10,805 bases of DNA from Gemmatimonadota bacterium (GCA_004357415.1 SMVY01000092.1:1-10805), one strand, 5' to 3'; counted from the first letter of the stretch, positions 1 to 6,397 are shown. Program-made: numbers and translations. The notes: generated from the letters alone by a model not told the origin.

Positions 1-167
1 CCGAGGACGGCCGATAGTTCCGGACGCAATACCTTGACCGCCACCTGACGGTCATGTTTGAGGTCACGCGCCAGATACACGGTAGCCATGCCACCCTGAC
101 CGAGTTCCTTCTCAATCCGATAGCGGTCCGCCAGGGCGGTCCGCAGTCCCTCGAGCGGGTCTGGCAT
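1..167 (-). CDS. Serine/threonine protein kinase, N-terminal fragment (cut by window edge)
   Basis: Reading the minus strand from ATG at 167, I translate 55 codons that run off the left edge. They begin MPDPLEGLRTALADRYRI and continue with the glycine-rich ATP loop GQGGMATVY (about residues 23-31) and the invariant-lysine motif VAVKVL (about residues 42-47). These are subdomains I and II of a Hanks-type (PknB-like) kinase, which phosphorylates proteins on Ser/Thr using ATP. The catalytic loop, DFG motif and any sensor domain lie outside the window. I see no clear Shine-Dalgarno sequence before the ATG, but the protein alignment of this start is typical. This opening style is one I associate with Gemmatimonadota kinases. 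The gene follows the Cys-rich ORF by 57 bp on the same strand. Nothing visible ties it to metal resistance. Confidence 0.88.
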   Translation of the reverse strand, partial: MPDPLEGLRTALADRYRIEKELGQGGMATVYLARDLKHDRQVAVKVLRPELSAVL

Positions 168-223
168 GCAGGCCAATATGCGGACTTGGCAGAAACGCCG
201 ATAGTGCCCGGCAGTGGATCCAA

Positions 224-469
224 TCACCCAGCACTGTCGGCCGGCTCGCAGGCCAACGCGGCGCCACAAGCCGGGGCGATGGCACAGTCCGGGGGCAGGC
301 AGTGCGGGCACTCCCCGCTGTCATCCGACGCCGCGTCCAACCGTGAGCCTTGCTGGTGGGTGGCCGTCGGTGCTGACCGCACGCCGGTGTGTCCCGGGGC
401 GCGCAGGCCACAGTGGGCCGAAGCGCTTGCGGTACCGGGAAACAGGAGAAGGACTCCCGCGAGGACCAT
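224..469 (-). CDS. Small exported Cys-rich protein (CPHC...DC motif), start uncertain
   Basis: This frame encodes 81 residues from ATG at 469. It opens with a hydrophobic run, MVLAGVLLLF, followed by a signal-peptidase-like ASASA-H site at about residue 18. The mature part has six Cys (20, 54, 57, 62, 68, 74), including ECPHCLPPDC, and several His. I do not recognise a named family. Such a protein could bind a soft metal in the periplasm, but that is inference. The start is a problem: ATG 469 has no Shine-Dalgarno and no basic n-region, although basic residues lie just upstream in frame. The frame stays open to TTG codons at 625 and 652. A well-placed AAGGA precedes an ATG at 582 in a different frame, so an indel is possible. 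It is downstream of, and co-directional with, the cytochrome operon. It resembles the six-Cys protein at 3449 in layout. Confidence 0.45.
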   Translation of the reverse strand: MVLAGVLLLFPGTASASAHCGLRAPGHTGVRSAPTATHQQGSRLDAASDDSGECPHCLPPDCAIAPACGAALACEPADSAG

Positions 470-591
470 AGCCCACAGGCAGGGGGCACATCGTCCCTGG
501 TTGTCCTTGGTCCGTGGGTGTGTCGTAATGGCTCGGAGTGTATCCCGCCCGCCAGGGCCGTGCCAACAGTCGCGGTGGTCATGTCCAACGT

Positions 592-610
592 CCTTCGAAC
601 TACTCGAAGG
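592..610. repeat. 19-bp dyad CCTTC-N9-GAAGG, CueR-box-like or RNA hairpin
   Basis: The sequence CCTTCGAACTACTCGAAGG is a perfect 7-bp inverted repeat with a 5-bp centre. Its outer CCTTC-N9-GAAGG spacing and 19-bp length match the CueR operators of E. coli copA and cueO as I remember them. Neither orientation has a convincing -10 hexamer. On the minus strand the right arm contains AAGGA, eight bases before ATG 582, so as RNA the hairpin would cover that ribosome site. Confidence 0.45.
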
Positions 611-624
611 TGGAGTTGCGTGCA

Positions 625-668
625 AACGGTCTCGCCGGAGCGTTACCCGCAAACGCGTTGAGACCGTT
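625..668 (-). terminator. Nested inverted repeat after the cytochrome c stop (possible terminator or 3' hairpin)
   Basis: AACGGTCTC (625-633) pairs perfectly with GAGACCGTT (660-668). Inside the loop GCGTT (640-644) pairs with AACGC (652-656). The structure starts 17 bases after the cytochrome c stop codon in the direction of transcription. There is no T-run behind it, so it is not a standard intrinsic terminator. It could stabilise the 3' end of the operon mRNA, partly stop transcription, or be a protein site. Confidence 0.45.
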
Positions 669-685
669 CACACTCCCTCCGGAAT

Positions 686-1294
686 CTACTTCCCGTTGAG
701 GGTCGCCAGGTAGGCCGTGATGGCCTCGACCTGTTCGTTCGTCAGCCCGAAATTGGGCATCATCGACGTGGCGTTGTCGAACGTCGGATCCTGCAGCTTC
801 CGGCGCACGAATCTGACGCCTTTCCGATCCACGGTGCCGTTGAGCGATGGGCCGACTTGGCCGCCGGACGGCCCAATGATGTGGCAGCCGAGGCAGGCCT
901 TTTGGACCACGAGCGTCTCGCCGGTCGGGGCCAAGCCAAGATCGGGTGGCGCATCGGACGCCTCGAATACCCTGTCATCGTCAGCCGACTGCGCCAGCGC
1001 CTGCACTCCGGGATCGGCGTTGGTGGCCTGCAGGAATGCCAGGACGGCGCGGCTCTCCGAGCCGGTGAGATTGCCCCGAGCACGCATATGGTTGACGATG
1101 ACCGTCCACTGCCGGTCGGTCCTTTCCAGGGGCGAGCGGGCATTGTGGCAACTGCCACAGGTATTGCCGTAGACCCTGGCTCCCTGCGATACCAAATCGG
1201 CGTCCTGGGCCGCGGCAACGGTGGTGTAGAGGGCCAGCGTCAGCCCAACCCCAAGGCACACGCGACGGATGGTTTGATTCTTGTGAGTTATCAT
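686..1294 (-). CDS. Exported diheme cytochrome c
   Basis: The product has 202 residues. It starts at ATG 1294, preceded by GGGAGAG, which lies directly after the porin stop codon. A signal peptide (about 1-29, ending VAAAQ) is followed by two c-type heme motifs, CGSCH (46-50) and CLGCH (134-138), so heme is attached in the periplasm. Candidate axial methionines are M70 (in NHMRARG) for the first domain and M178 or M179 (in SMMPNFGLT) for the second. The second domain has the usual C-terminal helix (EQVEAITAYLATL). It would carry electrons in the periplasm; the partner is not shown. It is the last gene of a lipoprotein-porin-cytochrome operon next to copper efflux genes. The longer frame upstream to 1450 overlaps the porin and is not needed. 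Confidence 0.9.
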   Translation of the reverse strand: MITHKNQTIRRVCLGVGLTLALYTTVAAAQDADLVSQGARVYGNTCGSCHNARSPLERTDRQWTVIVNHMRARGNLTGSESRAVLAFLQATNADPGVQALAQSADDDRVFEASDAPPDLGLAPTGETLVVQKACLGCHIIGPSGGQVGPSLNGTVDRKGVRFVRRKLQDPTFDNATSMMPNFGLTNEQVEAITAYLATLNGK

Positions 1295-1304
1295 TATCTC
1301 TCCC

Positions 1305-2396
1305 TCAGAACCCGAAGGCCACGTGGACCACGATACGATCGTTGTCGATTTCGACTCCGCGTTCGCGATTGATTTCGTACCCGCCCATGACGGCGACGGA
1401 GGGACCGAACCAGTAGTCCAACCCGAATCCCGCCTGCCACGCGCCCTCATCCTGGATCACGCCGTTGAGGTCGCTCTGGAAGATCTGGGTCCAGCGTAAC
1501 ACCGGCTCCCACGGGCCGATCCGGTAGGACGCCTGGGCCCACAGGCCGTCTCGCTTGAACGTGCTGATCCCCGTCAATTCCTCAACTTCCTGCCGCGTCT
1601 GGATATACTCTCCCACGATCTCCACGCCGGCCAGCCGTACCACCGTGGCCACACTCCAGGTCGTGAAATCCAGCGTGTTCTGATCGTCGTAGTCGCCGTT
1701 ATAGCCGGACACATTGACGCGTATGAACGGTGGTAACTGGAAATCTATCCGTCCACCGAAGGCCTTGTCCGTGTTGTTGTCACTGGACGAGGCCGGCAGT
1801 TCAAGTTCCGGAAGGGGGACCCCGGCATCATCGGTGCTGGGTCCATTCGTGGCGTATGCGTTGAAACCGAAACGGACACGCCCCGACGTAAGGGCCAGCT
1901 GTCCCGCTACACCGACGTCCGCCAAAATGGGGAGCAACGGCTCGGCTCCAAACTCGGATACATGGTGGCCGTAGAGCGGTGGGGAGGTCGGAAACTTGTT
2001 GATCCACGTGGGGTGGAGTTCGGGACCGAAGATGCCAAACGGGAGCAGGAACTTGCCGGCAACGAGGACCACGTTGTCCGAGGCGATGAAGTCGATCTGG
2101 GCATACTCGAGACCGGTTTCGGTCACGCCTTCCTGCAAGGCAAACTCGAACTCCGCCTCGAACAACACCCGGTCCTGAAACTGCCACAGGAACACCGGGC
2201 TCACACTGGCGGTAAATTCGTTGGCCTTGTCACCCTCGGTGCGACCGGTCCACCCAACGGTGCCGTAACCGGTAAGCACCACCTCGTTGGTGGGGATGAT
2301 GCGACCGATGTTCTGGCCCAGCAGGTCCGGAACCACCAGAAAGATACCCGCGGCCAGCAGCACGCCGAATCGCAGGCTCTGTCGATTAGTGGCCAT
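1305..2396 (-). CDS. Outer-membrane beta-barrel porin-like protein
   Basis: The product has 363 residues from ATG 2396, with GGAGG seven to eleven bases upstream. A signal peptide covers about residues 1-28 (hydrophobic FGVLLAAGIFLVV, then GQN). The mature protein has alternating aromatic/polar strands throughout (such as TGYGTVGW and FGIFGPELHP) and ends in VVHVAFGF with a terminal Phe, the usual signal for outer-membrane barrel insertion. Style and length fit phosphate-selective-porin-like (OprO/OprP-type) barrels; the substrate cannot be read from sequence. The gene overlaps the lipoprotein stop codon by 11 bp and is followed after 10 bp by the cytochrome, so the three are co-translated. 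A porin with a periplasmic cytochrome could serve transport or electron exchange at the outer membrane; this is inference. Confidence 0.82.
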   Translation of the reverse strand: MATNRQSLRFGVLLAAGIFLVVPDLLGQNIGRIIPTNEVVLTGYGTVGWTGRTEGDKANEFTASVSPVFLWQFQDRVLFEAEFEFALQEGVTETGLEYAQIDFIASDNVVLVAGKFLLPFGIFGPELHPTWINKFPTSPPLYGHHVSEFGAEPLLPILADVGVAGQLALTSGRVRFGFNAYATNGPSTDDAGVPLPELELPASSSDNNTDKAFGGRIDFQLPPFIRVNVSGYNGDYDDQNTLDFTTWSVATVVRLAGVEIVGEYIQTRQEVEELTGISTFKRDGLWAQASYRIGPWEPVLRWTQIFQSDLNGVIQDEGAWQAGFGLDYWFGPSVAVMGGYEINRERGVEIDNDRIVVHVAFGF

Positions 2397-3207
2397 GATC
2401 GCCTCCGTCGTCACCGGATCCGCCATCATCAACGTCGGCGCCGAGCACCGGGACGTGGAACTCGCCTTCTTCCTCCACACCGGCGACGTCAATCGAGACA
2501 TGGAGTTCGTATATACCGGCTCCGCCGAATTCATACTCGGCCTCGAACTCACCCAATGATTCCTCCACCACCGTCAGTACGGTCTCGACACCAGCGAGAT
2601 CGTGCACCGCCACGCCGAGGTCAAGGCTCCCGACGGCCGGCCCGGGTGATCCATCCGGCAGGAGCTGGAAGGTGTAGACGTGCAGGTGGGCGGTCCGGTC
2701 CTCACCGATGGGGGCCGGTGAGGTTGCCAGCTCGACCCAGTAGGGTCCAATCACCTGATGGTGACGAGCGACGTCGACTTCCGTTTCCCCCATCTCCATC
2801 TGCAGATGATGGAACTCGGGAACTCCCATGAGATGGAGATGGTGCTCGCCGGGTTCATAGAAGGTGACGTGGGCCACGTATTCGGTCCCGTCCGGCGACA
2901 TGGCCACTTCTCGGGTGGCTCCCGAGACGGCGGACGTCATCTCCAGGACGACTTTCCGCAGGTTCATGCGGCTGCCGCCCTCCATGACTTGCACGTGGAT
3001 CTCGATCTCTTCGAACGTCTCGAGTTCCAGCGCATGGATCTCGAACACGACCTGCGGATCAAGCGAGTTCAGGGCCATTGGATTATCTGAGCCCTCGCAC
3101 GCCGTCACCGCGAGCGCGGCGAGAGCGGCCGTCCCCACTCGACCGAGGGACGAGCGGGAGTATCGATGGCCATCATCGACCGTTTTAGATGACAAGAGTG
3201 GTTGCAT
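2386..3207 (-). CDS. His/Met-rich lipoprotein, possibly two YtkA/FixH-like beta domains
   Basis: The product has 273 residues from ATG 3207, with GGAGG seven bases upstream; the TTG at 3219 is a weaker alternative. The lipobox is VTAC with Cys37, so the protein is predicted to be membrane-anchored. Two beta-rich segments follow (about 53-150 and 170-260). They recall YtkA/FixH-like Ig-type modules (for example EYVAHVTFYEPGEHHLHL, then a second EAEYEFGGAGIYELHV), but this is a resemblance only. Possible metal ligands cluster at 122-139 (H122, H123, H125, M127, H133, H134, M137, M139), with H149 and H150 after. The C-terminus is an Asp/Gly/His tail (DDGGSGDDGGDHGH). It is the first gene of the three-gene operon, transcribed away from the cus genes. 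A metal-binding or chaperone role is plausible but unproven. Confidence 0.8.
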   Translation of the reverse strand: MQPLLSSKTVDDGHRYSRSSLGRVGTAALAALAVTACEGSDNPMALNSLDPQVVFEIHALELETFEEIEIHVQVMEGGSRMNLRKVVLEMTSAVSGATREVAMSPDGTEYVAHVTFYEPGEHHLHLMGVPEFHHLQMEMGETEVDVARHHQVIGPYWVELATSPAPIGEDRTAHLHVYTFQLLPDGSPGPAVGSLDLGVAVHDLAGVETVLTVVEESLGEFEAEYEFGGAGIYELHVSIDVAGVEEEGEFHVPVLGADVDDGGSGDDGGDHGH

Positions 3208-3448
3208 CCGATCCTCCAATAGGGTGCGGTCTACTCCAGGCAGACGAGAGGCGCTCCCTTTCTTCTAGTAGTCGGTGCACCTCCTGGAAACAGTCTAGCC
3301 CGTGAAGAGTGACACTCAGTTGAAGAATGGATGAAATGTCCTTCATGAAGGCTCGTGATAAGGCCAGCTGTGGGGTACGCTCCCCAACCAGATGCATCCT
3401 GGCGGGACCGGACTTTCTCTGCATCCGCGATGCACTTACATTGAACTC
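3208..3448. promoter_or_regulatory. Divergent intergenic region with several dyads
   Basis: These 241 bases separate the lipoprotein operon (left, minus) from the Cys-rich/cus genes (right, plus) and should hold promoters for both. Dyads seen: GAGTGACACTC (3307-3317); CCTTCATGAAGG (3340-3351, a perfect 12-bp palindrome); TGGGG-TACGCT-CCCCA (3371-3386); GATGCATC (3391-3398); GCATC-CGC-GATGC (3421-3433). On the minus strand TAGACT (3297-3292) is a possible -10 for the lipoprotein operon, with TTCAAC (3324-3319) 21 bases upstream. No known binding site could be assigned with certainty. Confidence 0.55.
3414..3442 (+). promoter_or_regulatory. Possible promoter for a leaderless transcript, with a dyad in the spacer
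   Basis: TACATT (3437-3442) resembles a -10 hexamer and ends six bases before ATG 3449. TTTCTC (3414-3419) is a poor -35 at 17-bp spacing. The dyad GCATC-CGC-GATGC (3421-3433) fills the spacer. Transcription would begin at or next to the ATG, which agrees with the lack of a Shine-Dalgarno sequence there. The -35 is weak, so this is tentative. Confidence 0.3.
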
Positions 3449-3772
3449 ATGCGACAGGTATTTCGATTCGGTGCCGCCATGCTCCTCCTCGGGGCCATCA
3501 TGCTGCCACGGCTGGCCCCCGCAATCTGTCATTGGACCGACCGGCCCTGCGCTCCCGAACAAGTGATGGAACACGATGCCGCCTGGTCGGACCGTGGCGA
3601 CACGTCGCGGGCTTGCCCTTTGAGTGATTGCGGTTTCGTCCAGGTCACCCCGATTCTGGCGCCCGCCTGTTGTCCGGTGATACCGCCATCCGCCTACGCG
3701 CTTCCGGTTACTGATTCAGACGATCCCCCACTGGCACCACACTCCCTGCTGACGCCCCCTCCCCAAGCCTGA
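3449..3772 (+). CDS. Small exported six-Cys protein of unknown function
   Basis: The product has 107 residues from ATG 3449. It begins MRQVFRFGAAMLLLGAI and has a signal peptide ending near LAPA (about residue 25). The mature region has six Cys (27, 34, 56, 61, 74, 75), including CPLSDC and the vicinal pair ACCP, and a Pro-rich C-terminus (DDPPLAPHSLLTPPPQA). I recognise no family. The frame is open upstream to ATG 3392, but that start would bury the signal peptide. No Shine-Dalgarno is visible, consistent with a leaderless mRNA. It lies 100 bp before cusC on the same strand, so it may be co-transcribed with the efflux operon. A periplasmic thiol metal-binding role is an inference from Cys content and position. 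Confidence 0.6.
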   Translation: MRQVFRFGAAMLLLGAIMLPRLAPAICHWTDRPCAPEQVMEHDAAWSDRGDTSRACPLSDCGFVQVTPILAPACCPVIPPSAYALPVTDSDDPPLAPHSLLTPPPQA

Positions 3773-3837
3773 CCTCCTTCTAGCCACACGAGTACATCCA
3801 CGCGCGGTCGGCCCCGAGCCGGTCGCCCACTAAGGCT

Positions 3838-3863
3838 TGATCCAGCCCTCCAACGGCTGGTCA
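3838..3863 (+). promoter_or_regulatory. Leader hairpin directly before the cusC ribosome binding site
   Basis: CCAGCC (3842-3847) pairs with GGCTGG (3855-3860) around a seven-base loop. TGA (3838-3840) pairs with TCA (3861-3863) past a bulged T. The stem ends immediately before the GGGGGAA ribosome site (3864-3870) and ATG 3873. The fold could influence cusC translation; no T-run follows, so it is not an intrinsic terminator. Confidence 0.4.
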
Positions 3864-3872
3864 GGGGGAAGC

Positions 3873-5180
3873 ATGCAGAAAGGTCTCGGCGTGTTGGCGC
3901 TGGCGACGCTGACATTCACGCCTTCCGCGGAAGCGACGGCTCAAGGCACTACCTCCGTCTTCCAAGCACCTGGACTCCGGGAATACGTGCAGCAGGTGTT
4001 GCTGCAGAACAGCGGCCTCCAGGCTAAGGTGACCGACATTGCGGCTACCACCGCCCGGATCGGGCCGGCTGGGGCCTTACCCGATCCGACGGTCACCGTG
4101 GGCGTCATCTCGGTACCTTGGCCGTCATTCGACTTCGATCGGGAGGCCATGACTCAGCTGCCGATCATCGTGCGGCAGCGGTTTCCCTTTCCCGGAAAGC
4201 AGGGTGCCGCCACGGAGATCGCTCGCGCCGACAGTGGAGTGGCAAGCCTGACGGCGGTCTCTGCCAAACAGGATCTTGCGGCCACGGCGGCCACCGCCTG
4301 GTACCGTCTGGGGTTTGCCCGAACGATCCTTTCAGTATGGGATCAACGGATCGTCCTCGCGGAGCAGGCCATCCGCACCTCCCAAAGCCGTTACCAAACC
4401 GGCCAGGCGCCGCAAACGGACCTGCTTCGGGCTCGGCTCCGGCGGGCGCAATTGCTGGAGCAGCGGCAGGGTTTTGCCGCACTGCTCGCCGGGGCCCGAG
4501 CCGAGGCAAACGCGTTGCGGGGCGGAACCAGCGAGCCTGAGGATACCCTGGTAGGGCCCCTGCTGACCGCGTTCGGCGACACCCTACCTTTCGCGCTAGA
4601 GGCCGATGCCCTCCCGGCGGATTCGCTATTGATCCAGCGGTTGGCACAGGCGAACCCTCACTTGCAGGTGCACGCCGCCAATGTGCGGAGACACATAGCG
4701 GTGTCGCATGCCTTCTCGATCGCCGCCCGCCCGGACTTCACCGTCACCCTGCAGAACGGCTTTCGCTTCGGTGGCCGGGAATCGTTCGCCACGGCCCTGC
4801 TGGGCGTCTCCATTCCTTTGTGGGCCGGCCGAAAACAGCGGCCGGCCGCCGAGGCGGCCGAACTGGACCTGGCAGCGGCTCGGCAGCGACTGGACGACGC
4901 GCGGGCACGATTGACGGGAGAGCTGAAGGCCCAGACGGCAACCATTCGGGGGTTGCAGGAACGATTGGAGTTGCTGGCCCACGAGATCGTTCCGCTGGCG
5001 GCGGCCGCAAACGGGTCTGCTCTGGCCCAGTACCGAGTCGGCGAAGTCGAATTCACTACCGTGCTAGATGCGGCGGACGACCTGTATCGTGCCTGGTTGT
5101 CCCAGGCACGACTGCTGGCGGACTACGGAGCGGCCCGAGCTCGGCTTGCGGCCGCTTTGGGAGAGGAGTGGTACCAATGA
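3873..5180 (+). CDS. cusC: CusC/TolC-type outer-membrane efflux channel
   Basis: The product has 435 residues. ATG 3873 is preceded by GGGGGAA at good spacing; the in-frame TTG at 3837 is less likely because the leader hairpin covers it. The signal peptide is about 1-24 (GVLALATLTF...ATAQG). There is no lipobox Cys, unlike E. coli CusC, which is a lipoprotein. Two outer-membrane efflux protein repeats follow. The first has a start like LREYVQQVLLQNSGLQ, then PFPGKQG and a long Ala/Arg/Gln helix ending about residue 225. The second runs about 245-435, with the VSIPLWAGRKQRP motif near residue 310 and the long coiled-coil helix after it. It would form the trimeric channel across the outer membrane for the CusBA pump. 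Its stop overlaps the cusB start (ATGA), so the operon is translationally coupled. Confidence 0.93.
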   Translation: MQKGLGVLALATLTFTPSAEATAQGTTSVFQAPGLREYVQQVLLQNSGLQAKVTDIAATTARIGPAGALPDPTVTVGVISVPWPSFDFDREAMTQLPIIVRQRFPFPGKQGAATEIARADSGVASLTAVSAKQDLAATAATAWYRLGFARTILSVWDQRIVLAEQAIRTSQSRYQTGQAPQTDLLRARLRRAQLLEQRQGFAALLAGARAEANALRGGTSEPEDTLVGPLLTAFGDTLPFALEADALPADSLLIQRLAQANPHLQVHAANVRRHIAVSHAFSIAARPDFTVTLQNGFRFGGRESFATALLGVSIPLWAGRKQRPAAEAAELDLAAARQRLDDARARLTGELKAQTATIRGLQERLELLAHEIVPLAAAANGSALAQYRVGEVEFTTVLDAADDLYRAWLSQARLLADYGAARARLAAALGEEWYQ

Positions 5181-6397
5181 CCTGGTCACATCGATACGCG
5201 ACGTTACTAATGCTGGCCCTCGCATGCCGGGCCACGCCGGCCCAGGACCCGGAGTCCGAGAAGGTCACGGTCGCCGTGTCGCCCTCGCAAGACACGGACA
5301 TGGGCATGGAGATGTCGGATGGAGGCCCTCTCGAGATCACCGCCAGCCAGGCGCAGCTCGCCGGCGTGACCATCGCCATCGCCACTCGGGCCGCTACTGA
5401 ACGGACCATCCGCGCCTTCGCAGAGGTGGTACCTGACGAGCGGCTGCTGGGCGAAGTCAATGCCCGAGTCGACGGATGGGTGGAGCGATTGCTGCTCAAC
5501 GAAACCGGTCGGCTGGTGCAAGCCGGCGAACCGCTATTCGAGATCTACGCGCCGGCGGTAGTGGCGGCCCAGGAGGAGCTGTTGCTGGCAAAACGGCTGG
5601 GACCGGGGAGCGGGAACGATTCGCTGGTGGTAGCCGCCAGGCGGCGCCTCAGGTTGTGGAACATAGACTCGAGTACCGTTGCGGCAATCGAGGCCAGCGG
5701 CCGGCCGCGGCGCCGACTCCCAATACTCTCCCCCTACACCGGGCACGTGCTGGAGAAATCCGTCATCGAAGGCCAGATGGTGCATCCCGGCGACCGGCTG
5801 TTTCTGATCGCGGACCTGTCAACGGTGTGGGTCGAACCCGCCATTTTCGAACGGGATCTCCAATTCGTTGCCGTCGGGCAGCGTGCCGAAGTGCGGCTGG
5901 ACGCGTTTCCGGGGGAGGTGTTCCACGGGCGGGTGACGTTCATGCAGCCGGTACTCGACCGCCACACCCGCGCCGTCCGCATGAGGATCGAGATTCCCAA
6001 TCCCGACTATCGCCTGAAGCCTATGATGTATGCCACCGTGACGCTCCGGGCGCGCGGTGTCACTGGGGTAACGGTACCGCTGACGGCGGTGCTTCCCACC
6101 GGCGAGCAAAACCTCGCGTTCGTCTTCCGCGATGGTGGCATCGTACCAACCCCGGTGGAGGTTGGGTCTCGCGGGGACAGTACCTTGACCATTCTGTCTG
6201 GGGTGGCTGTGGGAGACACCCTCATCGCCTCCGCCACCTTCCTTTTCGATTCGGAGTCGAGCCTGGCCGCCGCGATGCAGGGCCTCATGCTGAACATGGG
6301 CATGGGCCTCGACATGGGTGGCATGGACATGGAGGAGGGTCCGAAGATGGGTGACATGGTCATGCCGGACTCTGCGACCGGGGGAGGTCGGCCATGA
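5177..6397 (+). CDS. cusB: CusB-type periplasmic adaptor (membrane fusion protein) with Met-rich tail
   Basis: The product has 406 residues from ATG 5177, with AGGAG eight bases upstream. The longer open frame to 4820 runs inside cusC and is not used. The N-terminus is a signal peptide with C17 in an off-register lipobox-like context (LALAC). M42, M44 and M46 (DMGMEM) recall the N-terminal Met ligands of E. coli CusB. The lipoyl/barrel-sandwich part shows GWVERLLLNETGRLVQAGEP with LFEIYAPAVVAAQEELLLA (about 98-137), a close CusB match. Later come SPYTGHVLEK and GDRLFLIADLSTVWVEPAI, then the beta-barrel and membrane-proximal regions. The C-terminus (367-396) has ten Met in thirty residues instead of a CusF-like or YHS domain. 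It links CusA to CusC and probably hands Cu(I)/Ag(I) to the pump. It overlaps cusC and cusA by 4 bp each. Confidence 0.94.
   Translation: MTWSHRYATLLMLALACRATPAQDPESEKVTVAVSPSQDTDMGMEMSDGGPLEITASQAQLAGVTIAIATRAATERTIRAFAEVVPDERLLGEVNARVDGWVERLLLNETGRLVQAGEPLFEIYAPAVVAAQEELLLAKRLGPGSGNDSLVVAARRRLRLWNIDSSTVAAIEASGRPRRRLPILSPYTGHVLEKSVIEGQMVHPGDRLFLIADLSTVWVEPAIFERDLQFVAVGQRAEVRLDAFPGEVFHGRVTFMQPVLDRHTRAVRMRIEIPNPDYRLKPMMYATVTLRARGVTGVTVPLTAVLPTGEQNLAFVFRDGGIVPTPVEVGSRGDSTLTILSGVAVGDTLIASATFLFDSESSLAAAMQGLMLNMGMGLDMGGMDMEEGPKMGDMVMPDSATGGGRP

Noticed and set aside
112..582. Minus-strand frame starting at ATG 582 with a good AAGGA ribosome site
   Set aside because: The translation has no signal peptide or domain and runs into the kinase gene, while the overlapping frame has a signal peptide and Cys motif. 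I kept the start site only as evidence of a possible frameshift.
54..713. Plus-strand frame of 219 codons across the left end
   Set aside because: It is antisense to the kinase N-terminus, whose motifs are clear, and its composition is Arg/Pro/Ser-rich without features.
1962..2831. Open frame of 289 codons on the plus strand over the porin and lipoprotein genes
   Set aside because: It is antisense to two well-supported genes and its translation is Arg/His/Pro-rich with no recognisable fold.
4820..5176. N-terminal extension of the cusB frame inside cusC
   Set aside because: ATG 5177 has a good ribosome site, a signal peptide directly after it and the common 4-bp overlap with the cusC stop.
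5476..6354. Plus-strand frame of 292 codons overlapping cusB
   Set aside because: It is an out-of-frame shadow; the cusB frame has clear adaptor motifs over the same bases.
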